DNA of 37,908 nt from Rickettsiales bacterium. GTDB lineage: Bacteria > Pseudomonadota > Alphaproteobacteria > Methylaequorales > Methylaequoraceae. The first letter of the stretch is position 1. The number at the start of each line of letters is the position of its first letter. The position numbers and the translations under genes were made by a program. The notes beneath the pieces are model-generated. The model saw only the letters and a list, made by a program, of their open reading frames with translations. It had not been told where the DNA came from and ran no database searches. Below, piece after piece: positions 22,507 to 29,182 of this stretch. Location: the NCBI GenBank assembly GCA_002691145.1, contig NZHE01000019.1, forward strand, positions 1 through 37,908, given 5' to 3'.

Positions 22507-23641
22507 GGAAGACGATCGCTCAACAGCAGTTTTTGCCTTTGGTCGATTCAATCCTCCCACAATTGGTCACGATAAACTAATCCAAACTTTACTAAACACT
22601 GCTCAAAAGGCTAACGGAAAAGCATATCTTTTCCTATCTCACAAACAAAACAACAAGACAGATCCATTATCATTTGAACAAAAACAATCTTACATACAAA
22701 AATTTTATCCATCTCTAGCAGTGGGAGATGCAAATGCCAACACTATAATTAAAGCATTGCAGGTAATACAGGCCGAGGGAAGAACAAGAATAATAATGGT
22801 GGCAGGTTCAGACAGGGTTGACGAATTTGAAAAACTATTAAATCAATACAATGGTAAACCAGATAAGCAAGGCAACGATCTATACAAGTTTGATAATATT
22901 AGAGTTGTGAATGCAGGTCAAAGAGATCCTGATTCAGATGGGGTAGCAGGAGCATCTGCATCAAAGGCCAGAGAGTTAGCGGCAAAAGGCCAATATAACG
23001 AATTTGCTAGAATTATCCTTGGTGGTAATAATGGTAAAGTTATCTACGATAAAATACAAGACGCATTGGGCGTAGAGGTTGCAGAAAACAACAAAAAGTT
23101 GTATAATGAAGACATGACTGACGGTGAACCAGTAGTGTACCTCGACATGGACGGAGTCCTTGCAGACTTTTTTGGTGGTGTAGAAAACCTTTATGGGGTA
23201 TCACACTGGAAGGAACTTACAAACGATAAAACAAAAGATTTAAAACAAGAGGTCATTAATAGAATTACTGGCACAGACTTCTTTGCAACCTTGCCAAAAT
23301 TCAACAATGCAGATGCATTAATTGATATGGTCAAGAAATTTACAGGTGGAAAATTCAGCATTAACACATCTCCATTAAGAGGTGATCATGAAAATTCAGG
23401 AAAATATAAAAAAGTTTGGATATCGAACAACATTGAACAACCAGATGAAATAATTGTTACAGGTAGAAAAGAATCCTACGCAAAGGATAAGGCAACAGGT
23501 ACGCCAAACATTTTGATAGACGACAGGCCAGTAAACATACAACGTTGGCAAGGTGCGGGTGGATATGGAATATTATATCAAGCAAATAGAGATTCATTAG
23601 ATAAAGTAAAAAAAGGTCTGGAGGCTTATGGAAAGAACTAA
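22481..23641 (+). CDS. Nucleotidyltransferase fused to HAD-type phosphatase/nucleotidase
   Basis: A 386-residue two-domain protein. Residues 15-195 form a cytidylyltransferase-like domain with GRFNPPTIGH at 21-30 (T/H-x-GH), MVAGSDRVDEF at 106-116 and GASASKAREL near 157-166 (the ISSTxxR-like loop), as in NMN, pantetheine or FAD adenylyltransferases. Residues 218-386 form a HAD domain of the 5'(3')-deoxyribonucleotidase type, with DMDGVLADFF at 222-231 and LIDDRPVNI near 350. The start gives MLLKELFLKEDD, a variant of the N-terminal tag seen in neighbouring genes. The linker (LYNEDMTDGEP) has possible protease sites. A role in NAD or nucleotide metabolism is inferred; the substrate is unknown. 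Confidence 0.8.
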   Translation: MLLKELFLKEDDRSTAVFAFGRFNPPTIGHDKLIQTLLNTAQKANGKAYLFLSHKQNNKTDPLSFEQKQSYIQKFYPSLAVGDANANTIIKALQVIQAEGRTRIIMVAGSDRVDEFEKLLNQYNGKPDKQGNDLYKFDNIRVVNAGQRDPDSDGVAGASASKARELAAKGQYNEFARIILGGNNGKVIYDKIQDALGVEVAENNKKLYNEDMTDGEPVVYLDMDGVLADFFGGVENLYGVSHWKELTNDKTKDLKQEVINRITGTDFFATLPKFNNADALIDMVKKFTGGKFSINTSPLRGDHENSGKYKKVWISNNIEQPDEIIVTGRKESYAKDKATGTPNILIDDRPVNIQRWQGAGGYGILYQANRDSLDKVKKGLEAYGKN

Positions 23642-23963
23642 AGAAGAAGTAGTAAAAGATATCAAAGATGTATTACAAAAGTTTGTAGCACCTGTTGTTG
23701 ATCAACATGGCGGTGTTGTGAACTATGTTGATTTTGACAACGGTGTACTTAAACTAGAAATGAGTGGTGCCTGTTCTGGTTGTGCTGGTAGCACACAGAC
23801 TTTACAGTACGGAATAGAAAACACAATGAAACACTATGTCAAAGAAGTTACAACAATAGAAGCACAAGACGACATGAACAGTGGAGTAGACCCATATTTC
23901 ACAGATTGGCCTATGCAGGATGATATGGATATGGGAATGGACTACGACACAGACAAGGAGTAA
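23628..23963 (+). CDS. Nfu/NifU C-terminal-type Fe-S cluster scaffold
   Basis: A 111-residue protein matching the NifU C-terminal (Nfu) domain: VAPVVDQHGGVVNYVDFDNG, then LKLEMSGACSGCAGSTQTL with the cluster ligands Cys49-x-x-Cys52, then YGIENTMKHYVKEVTTIEA. Such proteins assemble or carry [4Fe-4S] clusters to target enzymes. The C-terminal 25 residues are an acidic Asp/Met-rich tail not usual in bacterial Nfu. It overlaps the nucleotidyltransferase gene by 14 bases. The window also encodes a radical SAM protein (26542), which needs a [4Fe-4S] cluster, and a diiron rubrerythrin (34172), so supporting phage-encoded metalloenzymes is a plausible job. Confidence 0.9.
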   Translation: MERTKEEVVKDIKDVLQKFVAPVVDQHGGVVNYVDFDNGVLKLEMSGACSGCAGSTQTLQYGIENTMKHYVKEVTTIEAQDDMNSGVDPYFTDWPMQDDMDMGMDYDTDKE

Positions 23964-23964
23964 T

Positions 23965-24141
23965 ATGGCAAAATACAGTGGTATCAATAGGAACTATGGT
24001 GGACCAACAGACAAATCACCTGAAGAAAAACAAAAAGAACTAGACGAACTTATGAAACAATTCCTAGCCAAAGGTGGCAAGGTAGAAAAAGTAAAAGCAC
24101 ACAAACCCACAAAAGAACAATTAAGATCATGGAAGATATAG
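23965..24141 (+). CDS. Small unknown protein
   Basis: A 58-residue Lys-rich protein (MAKYSGINRNYGGPTDKSPE, then a helical EKQKELDELMKQFLAKGGKV and a basic tail THK-like KAHKPTKEQLRSWKI). The start at 23965 is chosen because AAGGAG lies seven bases upstream and it begins just after the Nfu stop; a longer frame from 23920 would overlap Nfu. It overlaps the next gene by 13 bases. It may be a small nucleic-acid-binding or head protein given its basic charge and neighbours. No family is recognised. Confidence 0.55.
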   Translation: MAKYSGINRNYGGPTDKSPEEKQKELDELMKQFLAKGGKVEKVKAHKPTKEQLRSWKI

Positions 24142-24350
24142 AACGTTTAAAAAAACTAGCAGGCGTAAACGAACCTAAACCAGAAGAAGGATCGATGGGT
24201 GAAAATCTTTCATACACAGGAACCGAAAAAGCACAATACCAAAGAAAACATAACATACAACCGGGCACACAAGATTGGTTCAAATTATGGTTCGCAAGAC
24301 CTAAATTGACTGGGGAAAACCCAATGCCCAAAGCCAAAACTAAAAAATAA
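24129..24350 (+). CDS. Small conserved phage protein of unknown function
   Basis: A 73-residue protein: MEDIERLKKLAGVNEPKPEE, then SLTGTEKA-like SYTGTEKAQYQRKHNIQPGT and DWFKLWFARPKLTGENPMPK. The (L/I)xxLAG(V/I) opening helix and the TGTEKAxxxxxxxIxPGTxxWFxLWFxRPxLTGExP phrase are of a type seen repeatedly in T4-like marine phages, function unknown. LAGI/LAGV helices recur in this window, for example DIAKLAGIKEYE in the 31125 product. It overlaps the previous gene by 13 bases and is followed by the late promoter of the superoxide dismutase gene. Confidence 0.55.
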   Translation: MEDIERLKKLAGVNEPKPEEGSMGENLSYTGTEKAQYQRKHNIQPGTQDWFKLWFARPKLTGENPMPKAKTKK

Positions 24351-24355
24351 TTCAC

Positions 24356-24363
24356 AATAAATA
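24356..24363 (+). promoter_or_regulatory. T4-type late promoter (AATAAATA)
   Basis: AATAAATA is followed by CTCGTACT and the ATG at 24372, an eight-base spacer like those at 14412, 15370 and 32030. It places the superoxide dismutase gene under late control. Confidence 0.68.
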
Positions 24364-24371
24364 CTCGTACT

Positions 24372-25037
24372 ATGCGAGCCAAAGAATTCATTATAATGCC
24401 AGGCACTGCTGATGCGATGGGACTTGTACACAAACCCGGATTTGGACCTAACAACAGGTTTGACTTTAAAAACAAAGGTAATAACAGAGCCAACGAAGCA
24501 AGTTGTCCACGAACAAAAGCAAAAGAATGCTCTTGTAGCCAAGTAAAAAGTTTAACAGAATCAGAAGACACAATGATAGCACAATGCGAATTGATGCACA
24601 GTGACAAAGTTAAAGGCACAATATTATTGATGCAAAAAACAAACACACCAACATTAATTAAAGGCACAATAACAGGATTAGAACCAGGTGAACATGGGTT
24701 CCACATACATGAGTATGGCGATATGAGCGATGGTTGTGCTTCAATGGGAGGACATTACAATCCAGACGCTGAGGACCATGCCGGCATGGACAATGGTCAC
24801 GTAGGAGACCTAGGTAACATTACAGCAGACGAAAAAGGTGTTGCTGTTGTAAATATTAAAGCAGATAGAGTTGACCTAATGGGTGAAAGATCTGTTGTAG
24901 GCAGAGGAATAGTAGTCCATGCAGACAAAGACGATCTCGGACAAGGTGGTGATGAAGAAAGTTTAAAAACAGGTAACGCCGGCGACAGGCTAGCCTGTGG
25001 TGTTATAGTATTAAGAGGTGATAATGAAGATAAGTGA
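24372..25037 (+). CDS. Cu/Zn superoxide dismutase with N-terminal tag
   Basis: A 221-residue protein whose last 150 residues are a complete Cu/Zn superoxide dismutase. Copper ligands His111, His113 (GFHIHEYGD), His128 and His183; zinc ligands His128, His136, His143 and Asp146; the structural Cys122-Cys209 pair; and active-site Arg206 (GNAGDRLACGV) are all present. It would convert superoxide to peroxide and oxygen. It begins MRAKEFIIMPGTADA, the tag shared with the 22150 product, followed by a Cys-rich linker (SCPRTKAKECSCSQ) that has no signal-peptide character. Late promoter plus tag suggest virion packaging rather than early use in the cytoplasm; that is inference. It overlaps the next gene by 14 bases. 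Confidence 0.9.
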   Translation: MRAKEFIIMPGTADAMGLVHKPGFGPNNRFDFKNKGNNRANEASCPRTKAKECSCSQVKSLTESEDTMIAQCELMHSDKVKGTILLMQKTNTPTLIKGTITGLEPGEHGFHIHEYGDMSDGCASMGGHYNPDAEDHAGMDNGHVGDLGNITADEKGVAVVNIKADRVDLMGERSVVGRGIVVHADKDDLGQGGDEESLKTGNAGDRLACGVIVLRGDNEDK

Positions 25038-25308
25038 GATAATTTCTGAATTAAACAGGCGAGACTTTCTTAAGAAAGTAGGCAAAGGTGCGGCGGCAAC
25101 AGCGGCTTTTGGTGCCGGTGCATTAGTACCATCGACAGCATGGCCTAAAGATATACCACAGAACTTTGATTTTATGGATCAATATTTCAGTGATAAAGTT
25201 TTAAAAGATCCAAAATACCAAGAATTCAAAGACATAGGAAAAGAATTCTTGAACATGATTCAACAAATAGAAAAAAATAAAAAGCAGAAGCAAGGAATAG
25301 ACACGTGA
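25024..25308 (+). CDS. Small protein with Tat-like signal behind an N-terminal tag
   Basis: A 94-residue protein, MKISEIISELNRRDFLKKVG, followed by an Ala/Gly-rich hydrophobic stretch KGAAATAAFGAGALVPSTAW. The NRRDFLKK motif matches the twin-arginine consensus (S/T-R-R-x-F-L-K) with a hydrophobic region and a possible cleavage near residue 42. The first ten residues also fit the shared tag (Glu5, Ile6, Glu10). The start is placed at ATG 25024 rather than the GTG at 25018 because the ATG gives the tag and lies five bases after AGAGG. The mature part is helical and Lys-rich (PKYQEFKDIGKEFLNMIQQI). It overlaps the next gene as GTGA. Function unknown; Tat export is inference. Confidence 0.65.
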   Translation: MKISEIISELNRRDFLKKVGKGAAATAAFGAGALVPSTAWPKDIPQNFDFMDQYFSDKVLKDPKYQEFKDIGKEFLNMIQQIEKNKKQKQGIDT

Positions 25309-25946
25309 ACCTGACTTATGTATCTTGGCCGAGTGAACTCACGGATGCATTTTCAGAACTTGCAGGTAAGATTCTAGATAAAGAAATTGGTATAGACATT
25401 TATAAAACAGAACAAATAAAAAGTCTTACAGGAGCACCAAAAAAACATCATTATAGAAATCTCTACAAGCATGATAGCAAATGGAATAATCTTATTCCCA
25501 AAAATTATATTGCTATTTTTGACAAACATCTTGCACCTGTTATAAAAACAATATCAGAAATTAAAATATTCACATTCGACAATTATTCTAGTCTACCTTT
25601 ACACGTTGATATTGGAAGACATTGTGTAATAAATTTTCCAATAAAAATTAATAAAGAACAAAAATTGTTAGTTCTTAACAGAGAAATGCAAGAAGGAGAA
25701 ATTGACTTGTACATAGATTCCAAAGCAGATGGCACATGGAATGAAAAAAGGAATCAAAAACTAGAAAGTTTAGGTGCAGATTTAGTTGAACGTGAAATGA
25801 AACAGTGTGCAATTTTAAATACTAAAGTGTGGCACACCGTGATAAACAAAACTGCGGACGAGAGAATTCAAATAGCATTTGAACCACACAGAGATTATTA
25901 CTATAAAGATATTGTTAATCTGTTTAATGAAAACGGCTGGGTATAA
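25305..25946 (+). CDS. 2OG-Fe(II) oxygenase-like protein (copy 1)
   Basis: A 213-residue protein with the double-stranded beta-helix iron motif: His100-x-Asp102 in LHVDIGRHCVINFPI and His177 in KVWHTVI, with Arg187 (ERIQIAFE) as a probable 2-oxoglutarate anchor. These enzymes hydroxylate proteins, nucleic acids or small molecules using Fe(II), O2 and 2-oxoglutarate. The start is GTG at 25305, in a four-base overlap with the preceding stop. The next gene is a clear paralogue: H-x-D-x-GR-x-x-x-IN-x-P is kept and both end in Y-x-(K/E)-D-x-(V/I)-x-(L/F)-F-N-E-x-x-W. The substrate is unknown. Such oxygenases are frequent in marine phages. Confidence 0.75.
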   Translation: MNLTYVSWPSELTDAFSELAGKILDKEIGIDIYKTEQIKSLTGAPKKHHYRNLYKHDSKWNNLIPKNYIAIFDKHLAPVIKTISEIKIFTFDNYSSLPLHVDIGRHCVINFPIKINKEQKLLVLNREMQEGEIDLYIDSKADGTWNEKRNQKLESLGADLVEREMKQCAILNTKVWHTVINKTADERIQIAFEPHRDYYYKDIVNLFNENGWV

Positions 25947-26533
25947 TGAAAAATTACATCGAAATAAACAAACCTGATTTTATTCAAGAGATGATAGAGT
26001 TTGGCAAAATTGTTGTTGCTAATACTCCCAAGAAACACATCGTAGAGCCATGGGGTTGGCGAGCAACGACGTGGTCTGCATTCGAGGATACTTGCGAATA
26101 TTACAACGAGTGTAATGAATTGATGAAAAAATATCCATGGACAGAATACGTAAGCAGTGTAAATGTATACTGGATGAAACCGGATAAACGCCAAATGAGA
26201 GTACACAGGGATAGAGGCAGAAGGGCCGCTATAAACCTACCTGTGATAATACCCGAGGATTCATGGTTAGGCGTATCGGATTACAAATTTAACAACGAGA
26301 TAGACCCTATGGTTAGAACACCAGACGAGCAAGGACTTTCAGCACAAAAAGTAGAAGACCTAGGACATAAGTTTAACATGAAAAATGGTGTTATTATAAA
26401 TGTCAGTGCATGGCATTGGGTGAAAAATAATTCTAACAAGGAAAGGTCGATCATATCAATGGACATCAAAGAACAATACTCATACGAAGACACTATTAAA
26501 TTCTTCAATGAACTAAATTGGTGTGTAATATAA
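25946..26533 (+). CDS. 2OG-Fe(II) oxygenase-like protein (copy 2)
   Basis: A 195-residue paralogue of the preceding gene, overlapping its stop by one base. The metal and cosubstrate residues are in the same order: His87-x-Asp89 in RVHRDRGRRAAINLPV, His157 in SAWHWVKNN and Arg167 in ERSIISMD. The ending YSYEDTIKFFNELNW parallels YYYKDIVNLFNENGW of copy 1. The N-terminal half differs (PWGWRATTWSAFEDTCEYYN), so the copies have diverged in substrate-facing parts. A radical SAM gene follows nine bases later. The pair may act in sequence on one target or on two related ones; this is inference. Confidence 0.75.
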   Translation: MKNYIEINKPDFIQEMIEFGKIVVANTPKKHIVEPWGWRATTWSAFEDTCEYYNECNELMKKYPWTEYVSSVNVYWMKPDKRQMRVHRDRGRRAAINLPVIIPEDSWLGVSDYKFNNEIDPMVRTPDEQGLSAQKVEDLGHKFNMKNGVIINVSAWHWVKNNSNKERSIISMDIKEQYSYEDTIKFFNELNWCVI

Positions 26534-26541
26534 GTATTACG

Positions 26542-27771
26542 ATGCAAGACGATCTTTTCTTAAACAATGATGAAATTAAAGAGAAGCCAACCAATCCATG
26601 CTTGGCTCCACTTACTTCTTTGTATGTGACTAACAATCACCAATTTAAACCATGTTGTTGGTTTAGAAAAGAAGAAGATCCTATGCACGTTGAATACCAC
26701 AAGAGTCCTCTAAAGACTCCTATATCAGATTACAGAGAAAAGATATTGTTTCCAATGTATGAGGAGATGAAGAAAGGTAATTGGAGCAAAGGTTGTCGTA
26801 GATGTATGCTCCCAGGAAAGAAAAGATTACAAACATACGAACACCATAGAACAGAGCACGGAATAGATAATTTAGAAAAAAATAAGAAAATTTTACAATT
26901 GGATCTAAGATTTAGTATTTTATGTAACCTTGGTTGTATAATGTGCAACGCCGGATCCAGTGACCAGTTCTGGAAACACGAAGAGCAGGGCAAGTTCATG
27001 ATGGAGAGCAACTACTGGTATGGCAAAAGGACGAAACCCCAAAAAAACTTTGTAAAAAATACAAAATTTAAAAACTGGACATGGCATGAAGATGAAGACT
27101 CCATGCAGGAGATTATAGATTTATTGCCCAACCTAGAAGTAATATACATGACCGGCGGAGAACCTAGCATTAATCCAGGCGTACATAGAATTATGGAACA
27201 CTGCATCAAACACGGATACAATAAAAACATCAGACTTGAATTTAACACCAACTGCACAAACGCCAATCCTAAATTCGTAGAACTGTTAAGCCAATTTAAA
27301 ACTGACTTAATGTTTAGTATAGATGCGTATGGAAGGCTAAATGATATTATAAGATTTCCAAGTGATTTCAAAACATTAGAAAGAAATATAATAAAATTAA
27401 TAGAGGCCCAAACAGCAGGTAAGTCATATTTTTGTCCTTCTATACACGTATACAATTTTTTCAAGACCCACGAACTTGTGGAATGGATGGAGGGATTTAA
27501 AGAGCGATATGATAATGTCACCGATACTTACTACAACATAATTTTTGATCCTTTCTACATGAACATAGCAAACATACCAGAAGAGCATTTCGACAAATAT
27601 ATGCAAGAGCACGGATATAAACTACCAGAAAAACTTCGAAACAGTATACTGAACAAAAAGCATCCACACACAGACAAAGGATACGACTGGAACAAGATTA
27701 AAGATGTGGGGAAAAAATGGTTTGAAAGCAGAAAGGGTGATTTTGCTCTTACCGGGATACCCAATTTTTAA
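26542..27771 (+). CDS. Radical SAM protein with extra N-terminal Cys cluster (twitch/SPASM-like)
   Basis: A 409-residue radical SAM protein. The [4Fe-4S] motif is Cys128-x3-Cys132-x2-Cys135 (CNLGCIMC), followed by a GGEPS block (TGGEPSINP, 205-212) for S-adenosylmethionine binding, and LEFNTNCT and LMFSIDAYG as later barrel strands. The N-terminal 90 residues have Cys20, Cys38, Cys39, Cys85 and Cys88, which could hold a second cluster as in SPASM/twitch proteins, though at the opposite end from most. The start at ATG 26542 is preferred over a TTG at 26518 inside the upstream gene. No clear ribosome site. It follows the two oxygenases, suggesting a joint modification pathway; the substrate is unknown. 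It depends on Fe-S supply. Confidence 0.85.
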   Translation: MQDDLFLNNDEIKEKPTNPCLAPLTSLYVTNNHQFKPCCWFRKEEDPMHVEYHKSPLKTPISDYREKILFPMYEEMKKGNWSKGCRRCMLPGKKRLQTYEHHRTEHGIDNLEKNKKILQLDLRFSILCNLGCIMCNAGSSDQFWKHEEQGKFMMESNYWYGKRTKPQKNFVKNTKFKNWTWHEDEDSMQEIIDLLPNLEVIYMTGGEPSINPGVHRIMEHCIKHGYNKNIRLEFNTNCTNANPKFVELLSQFKTDLMFSIDAYGRLNDIIRFPSDFKTLERNIIKLIEAQTAGKSYFCPSIHVYNFFKTHELVEWMEGFKERYDNVTDTYYNIIFDPFYMNIANIPEEHFDKYMQEHGYKLPEKLRNSILNKKHPHTDKGYDWNKIKDVGKKWFESRKGDFALTGIPNF

Positions 27772-27793
27772 TCACTATTGGCTGTAAGCATAA

Positions 27794-27801
27794 GATAAGT
27801 A
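27794..27801 (+). promoter_or_regulatory. Late promoter variant (GATAAGTA)
   Basis: GATAAGTA differs from the T4 late core by one A-to-G change and lies nine bases (CATAATATT) before the ATG at 27811, near the spacing of other late promoters. It would begin the run of small basic tagged proteins. Confidence 0.45.
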
Positions 27802-27810
27802 CATAATATT

Positions 27811-28053
27811 ATGAGAATCATTGAAATATATGAATATGCAACAAAATATGCTCACCCTGATGTGGAAAAGCAACTCAAAAAGTATGAGAAAAGAGCCACA
27901 AACCGTATGAGAATGGGTTACGCACCTGGCTTTATTTCCTATCCTTTTAGAGTTAGAGAAGGTTGGAGTAAAAAATATAAAAAATCTATCAACTGCAACA
28001 ATCCAAAAGGTTTCTCACAGAAGGCCCATTGTGCAGGCAGGAAGAAAAAATGA
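27811..28053 (+). CDS. Small basic tagged protein
   Basis: An 80-residue, strongly basic protein. It begins MRIIEIYEYATKYAHPDV, fitting the shared tag (Glu5, Ile6, Glu8), and ends with a conserved-looking module GWSKKYKKSINCNNPKGFSQ and KAHCAGRKKK. That Cys-containing module recurs in many marine phage proteins, without known function. It overlaps the next gene by four bases (ATGA). The high positive charge and tag fit a DNA-binding internal head protein, by analogy with the basic internal proteins of T4. That role is inference; no catalytic motif is present. Confidence 0.6.
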   Translation: MRIIEIYEYATKYAHPDVEKQLKKYEKRATNRMRMGYAPGFISYPFRVREGWSKKYKKSINCNNPKGFSQKAHCAGRKKK

Positions 28054-28490
28054 AGATCAAAGAAATATTAGGTTTTGCAACTACCCGTCCTAGAACTACA
28101 TATAGGACTGTCAAGAAGAAACCTATAACAAAAGATTATGATCCAAGACCATTGAATCAAAGGGTGCAAGACAAGTTATCACAATACAGAAAAACAGGTA
28201 AAATGTCCAATATTAAAACAGAAGATGCGGCAGGTGTTGGAATTATTACAAAACAGAACGCAACCAAGGATGTTAAAATTGGTGATGAAAGAAAAAATGT
28301 TAAAAAATTAGGACTTGAAAATTTTGATGATGGGAAAAATCCTGGTAGAAAAGGTTTAAGTCAAAGGGTAGGTATTCCAAAAAATGCCACAATGGCGCAG
28401 TTACAAAAGGCGGCCAAGTCAGGAGGCGAGAAAGGCAGACTGGCAAGATGGCAAATAAATATGCGTAGGGGACGTAAGAAAAAGAAATGA
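28050..28490 (+). CDS. Small basic tagged protein
   Basis: A 146-residue basic protein starting MKIKEILGFATTRPRTTYRT, with the tag's Glu5 and Ile6. The true start is ATG 28050, overlapping the previous stop as ATGA; an upstream start at 28029 would add residues from an overlapping frame. The C-terminal module (GLSQRVGIPKNATMAQLQKA, then AKSGGEKGRLARWQINMRRG, ending KKKK) is of a type seen across marine phages and ends in a poly-Lys tail. The middle (DEVRKNVKKL-like GDERKNVKKLGLENFDDGKN) is Lys/Asp rich. It fits a nucleic-acid-binding or packaged head protein; no enzymatic motif. Confidence 0.6.
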   Translation: MKIKEILGFATTRPRTTYRTVKKKPITKDYDPRPLNQRVQDKLSQYRKTGKMSNIKTEDAAGVGIITKQNATKDVKIGDERKNVKKLGLENFDDGKNPGRKGLSQRVGIPKNATMAQLQKAAKSGGEKGRLARWQINMRRGRKKKK

Positions 28491-28750
28491 AGATAAACGA
28501 AGTCATAATAAGAGAATATGCCACAGACGGAGCCACTAGTGCAGGAAACGTTTCAACTGTCGTAAGTCCTCACATAGCGATAGGTAAAGATAGATTTAAA
28601 AAGTCTTATCATGGATCACCGGGTAGATCGGGAACTAAGGCTCCAAAATTACCAAAAGTTGTTCAGCCAAAAAACCCTAACGGAACTGTCAAAGGTGCTC
28701 ATGCTTTAAAAGGAGTAAATATATTTGGCGGACCAGGAATAAAAAGATGA
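28487..28750 (+). CDS. Small basic tagged protein
   Basis: An 87-residue basic protein starting MKINEVIIREYATDGATSAG, fitting the tag with Glu5 and Glu10. The rest is Lys/Gly/Pro-rich and likely extended: VSPHIAIGKDRFKKSYHGSP, then SGTKAPKLPKVVQPKNPNGT and GGPGIKR. This IGKDR-x-KKSY-x-G-x-PG module is of a type common in marine phages, function unknown. It overlaps both neighbours by four bases. The first 15 bases of the gene (ATGAAGATAAACGAA) are identical to those of the gene at 29183, so the tag is shared at the DNA level too. Confidence 0.6.
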   Translation: MKINEVIIREYATDGATSAGNVSTVVSPHIAIGKDRFKKSYHGSPGRSGTKAPKLPKVVQPKNPNGTVKGAHALKGVNIFGGPGIKR

Positions 28751-29181
28751 GATTTAAAGAATTCAACATAAAAGAAGGTGCATCAATGATGCCTTACTAC
28801 AAAGATCCAAAAGATGCAGAGGGAAAAACCTGGACATTTCCAGATGAATGGTCGAAAGATGAACCATTAGACACACCTTATATGAGCAACGCAAGTATGA
28901 GAATGTTTCTTGACACATTAGGATATGATCCAGATTTTGAAGATGCCGGTCCTGTACCAGCAAAAGAATTTATAGCAAGATCAACACAATGGTTACAAAA
29001 AAATATAGATAAGCCGTCGGCAGAGATTCCAACAACAGTTGACCAAAATCCAGGTGGACCAACTATGTATTCAGGTGGAAGACCAGAAGGACACATGAAT
29101 CAACAGATTAAAGCACACAACGAATTAGCAAGAAAAATTATAGCAAAGTATCCAGAAGTTACACATTTCGGATTTAATTAA
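28747..29181 (+). CDS. Tagged protein of unknown function
   Basis: A 144-residue protein starting MRFKEFNIKEGASMMPYYKD, fitting the tag with Glu5, Phe6 and Glu10. The body (WTFPDEWSKDEPLDTPYMSN, MRMFLDTLGYDPDFEDAGPV, ARSTQWLQKNIDKPSAEIPT) is neutral to acidic and aromatic, unlike its basic neighbours, and the phrase FLDTLGYDPDFED with an Asp/Glu patch is likely a folded domain. The C-terminus LARKIIAKYPEVTHFGFN is helical. It overlaps the upstream gene by four bases. No enzymatic motif is recognised. Confidence 0.6.
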   Translation: MRFKEFNIKEGASMMPYYKDPKDAEGKTWTFPDEWSKDEPLDTPYMSNASMRMFLDTLGYDPDFEDAGPVPAKEFIARSTQWLQKNIDKPSAEIPTTVDQNPGGPTMYSGGRPEGHMNQQIKAHNELARKIIAKYPEVTHFGFN

Positions 29182-29182
29182 T

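Noticed and set aside
24050-24706. A 218-residue minus-strand frame across three + strand genes
   Set aside because: It overlaps the well-supported superoxide dismutase and small genes and has no recognisable domain.
27012-27521. A 169-residue minus-strand frame inside the radical SAM gene
   Set aside because: It lies wholly opposite a gene with well-defined motifs and has the Ser/Leu-rich composition typical of antisense shadows.
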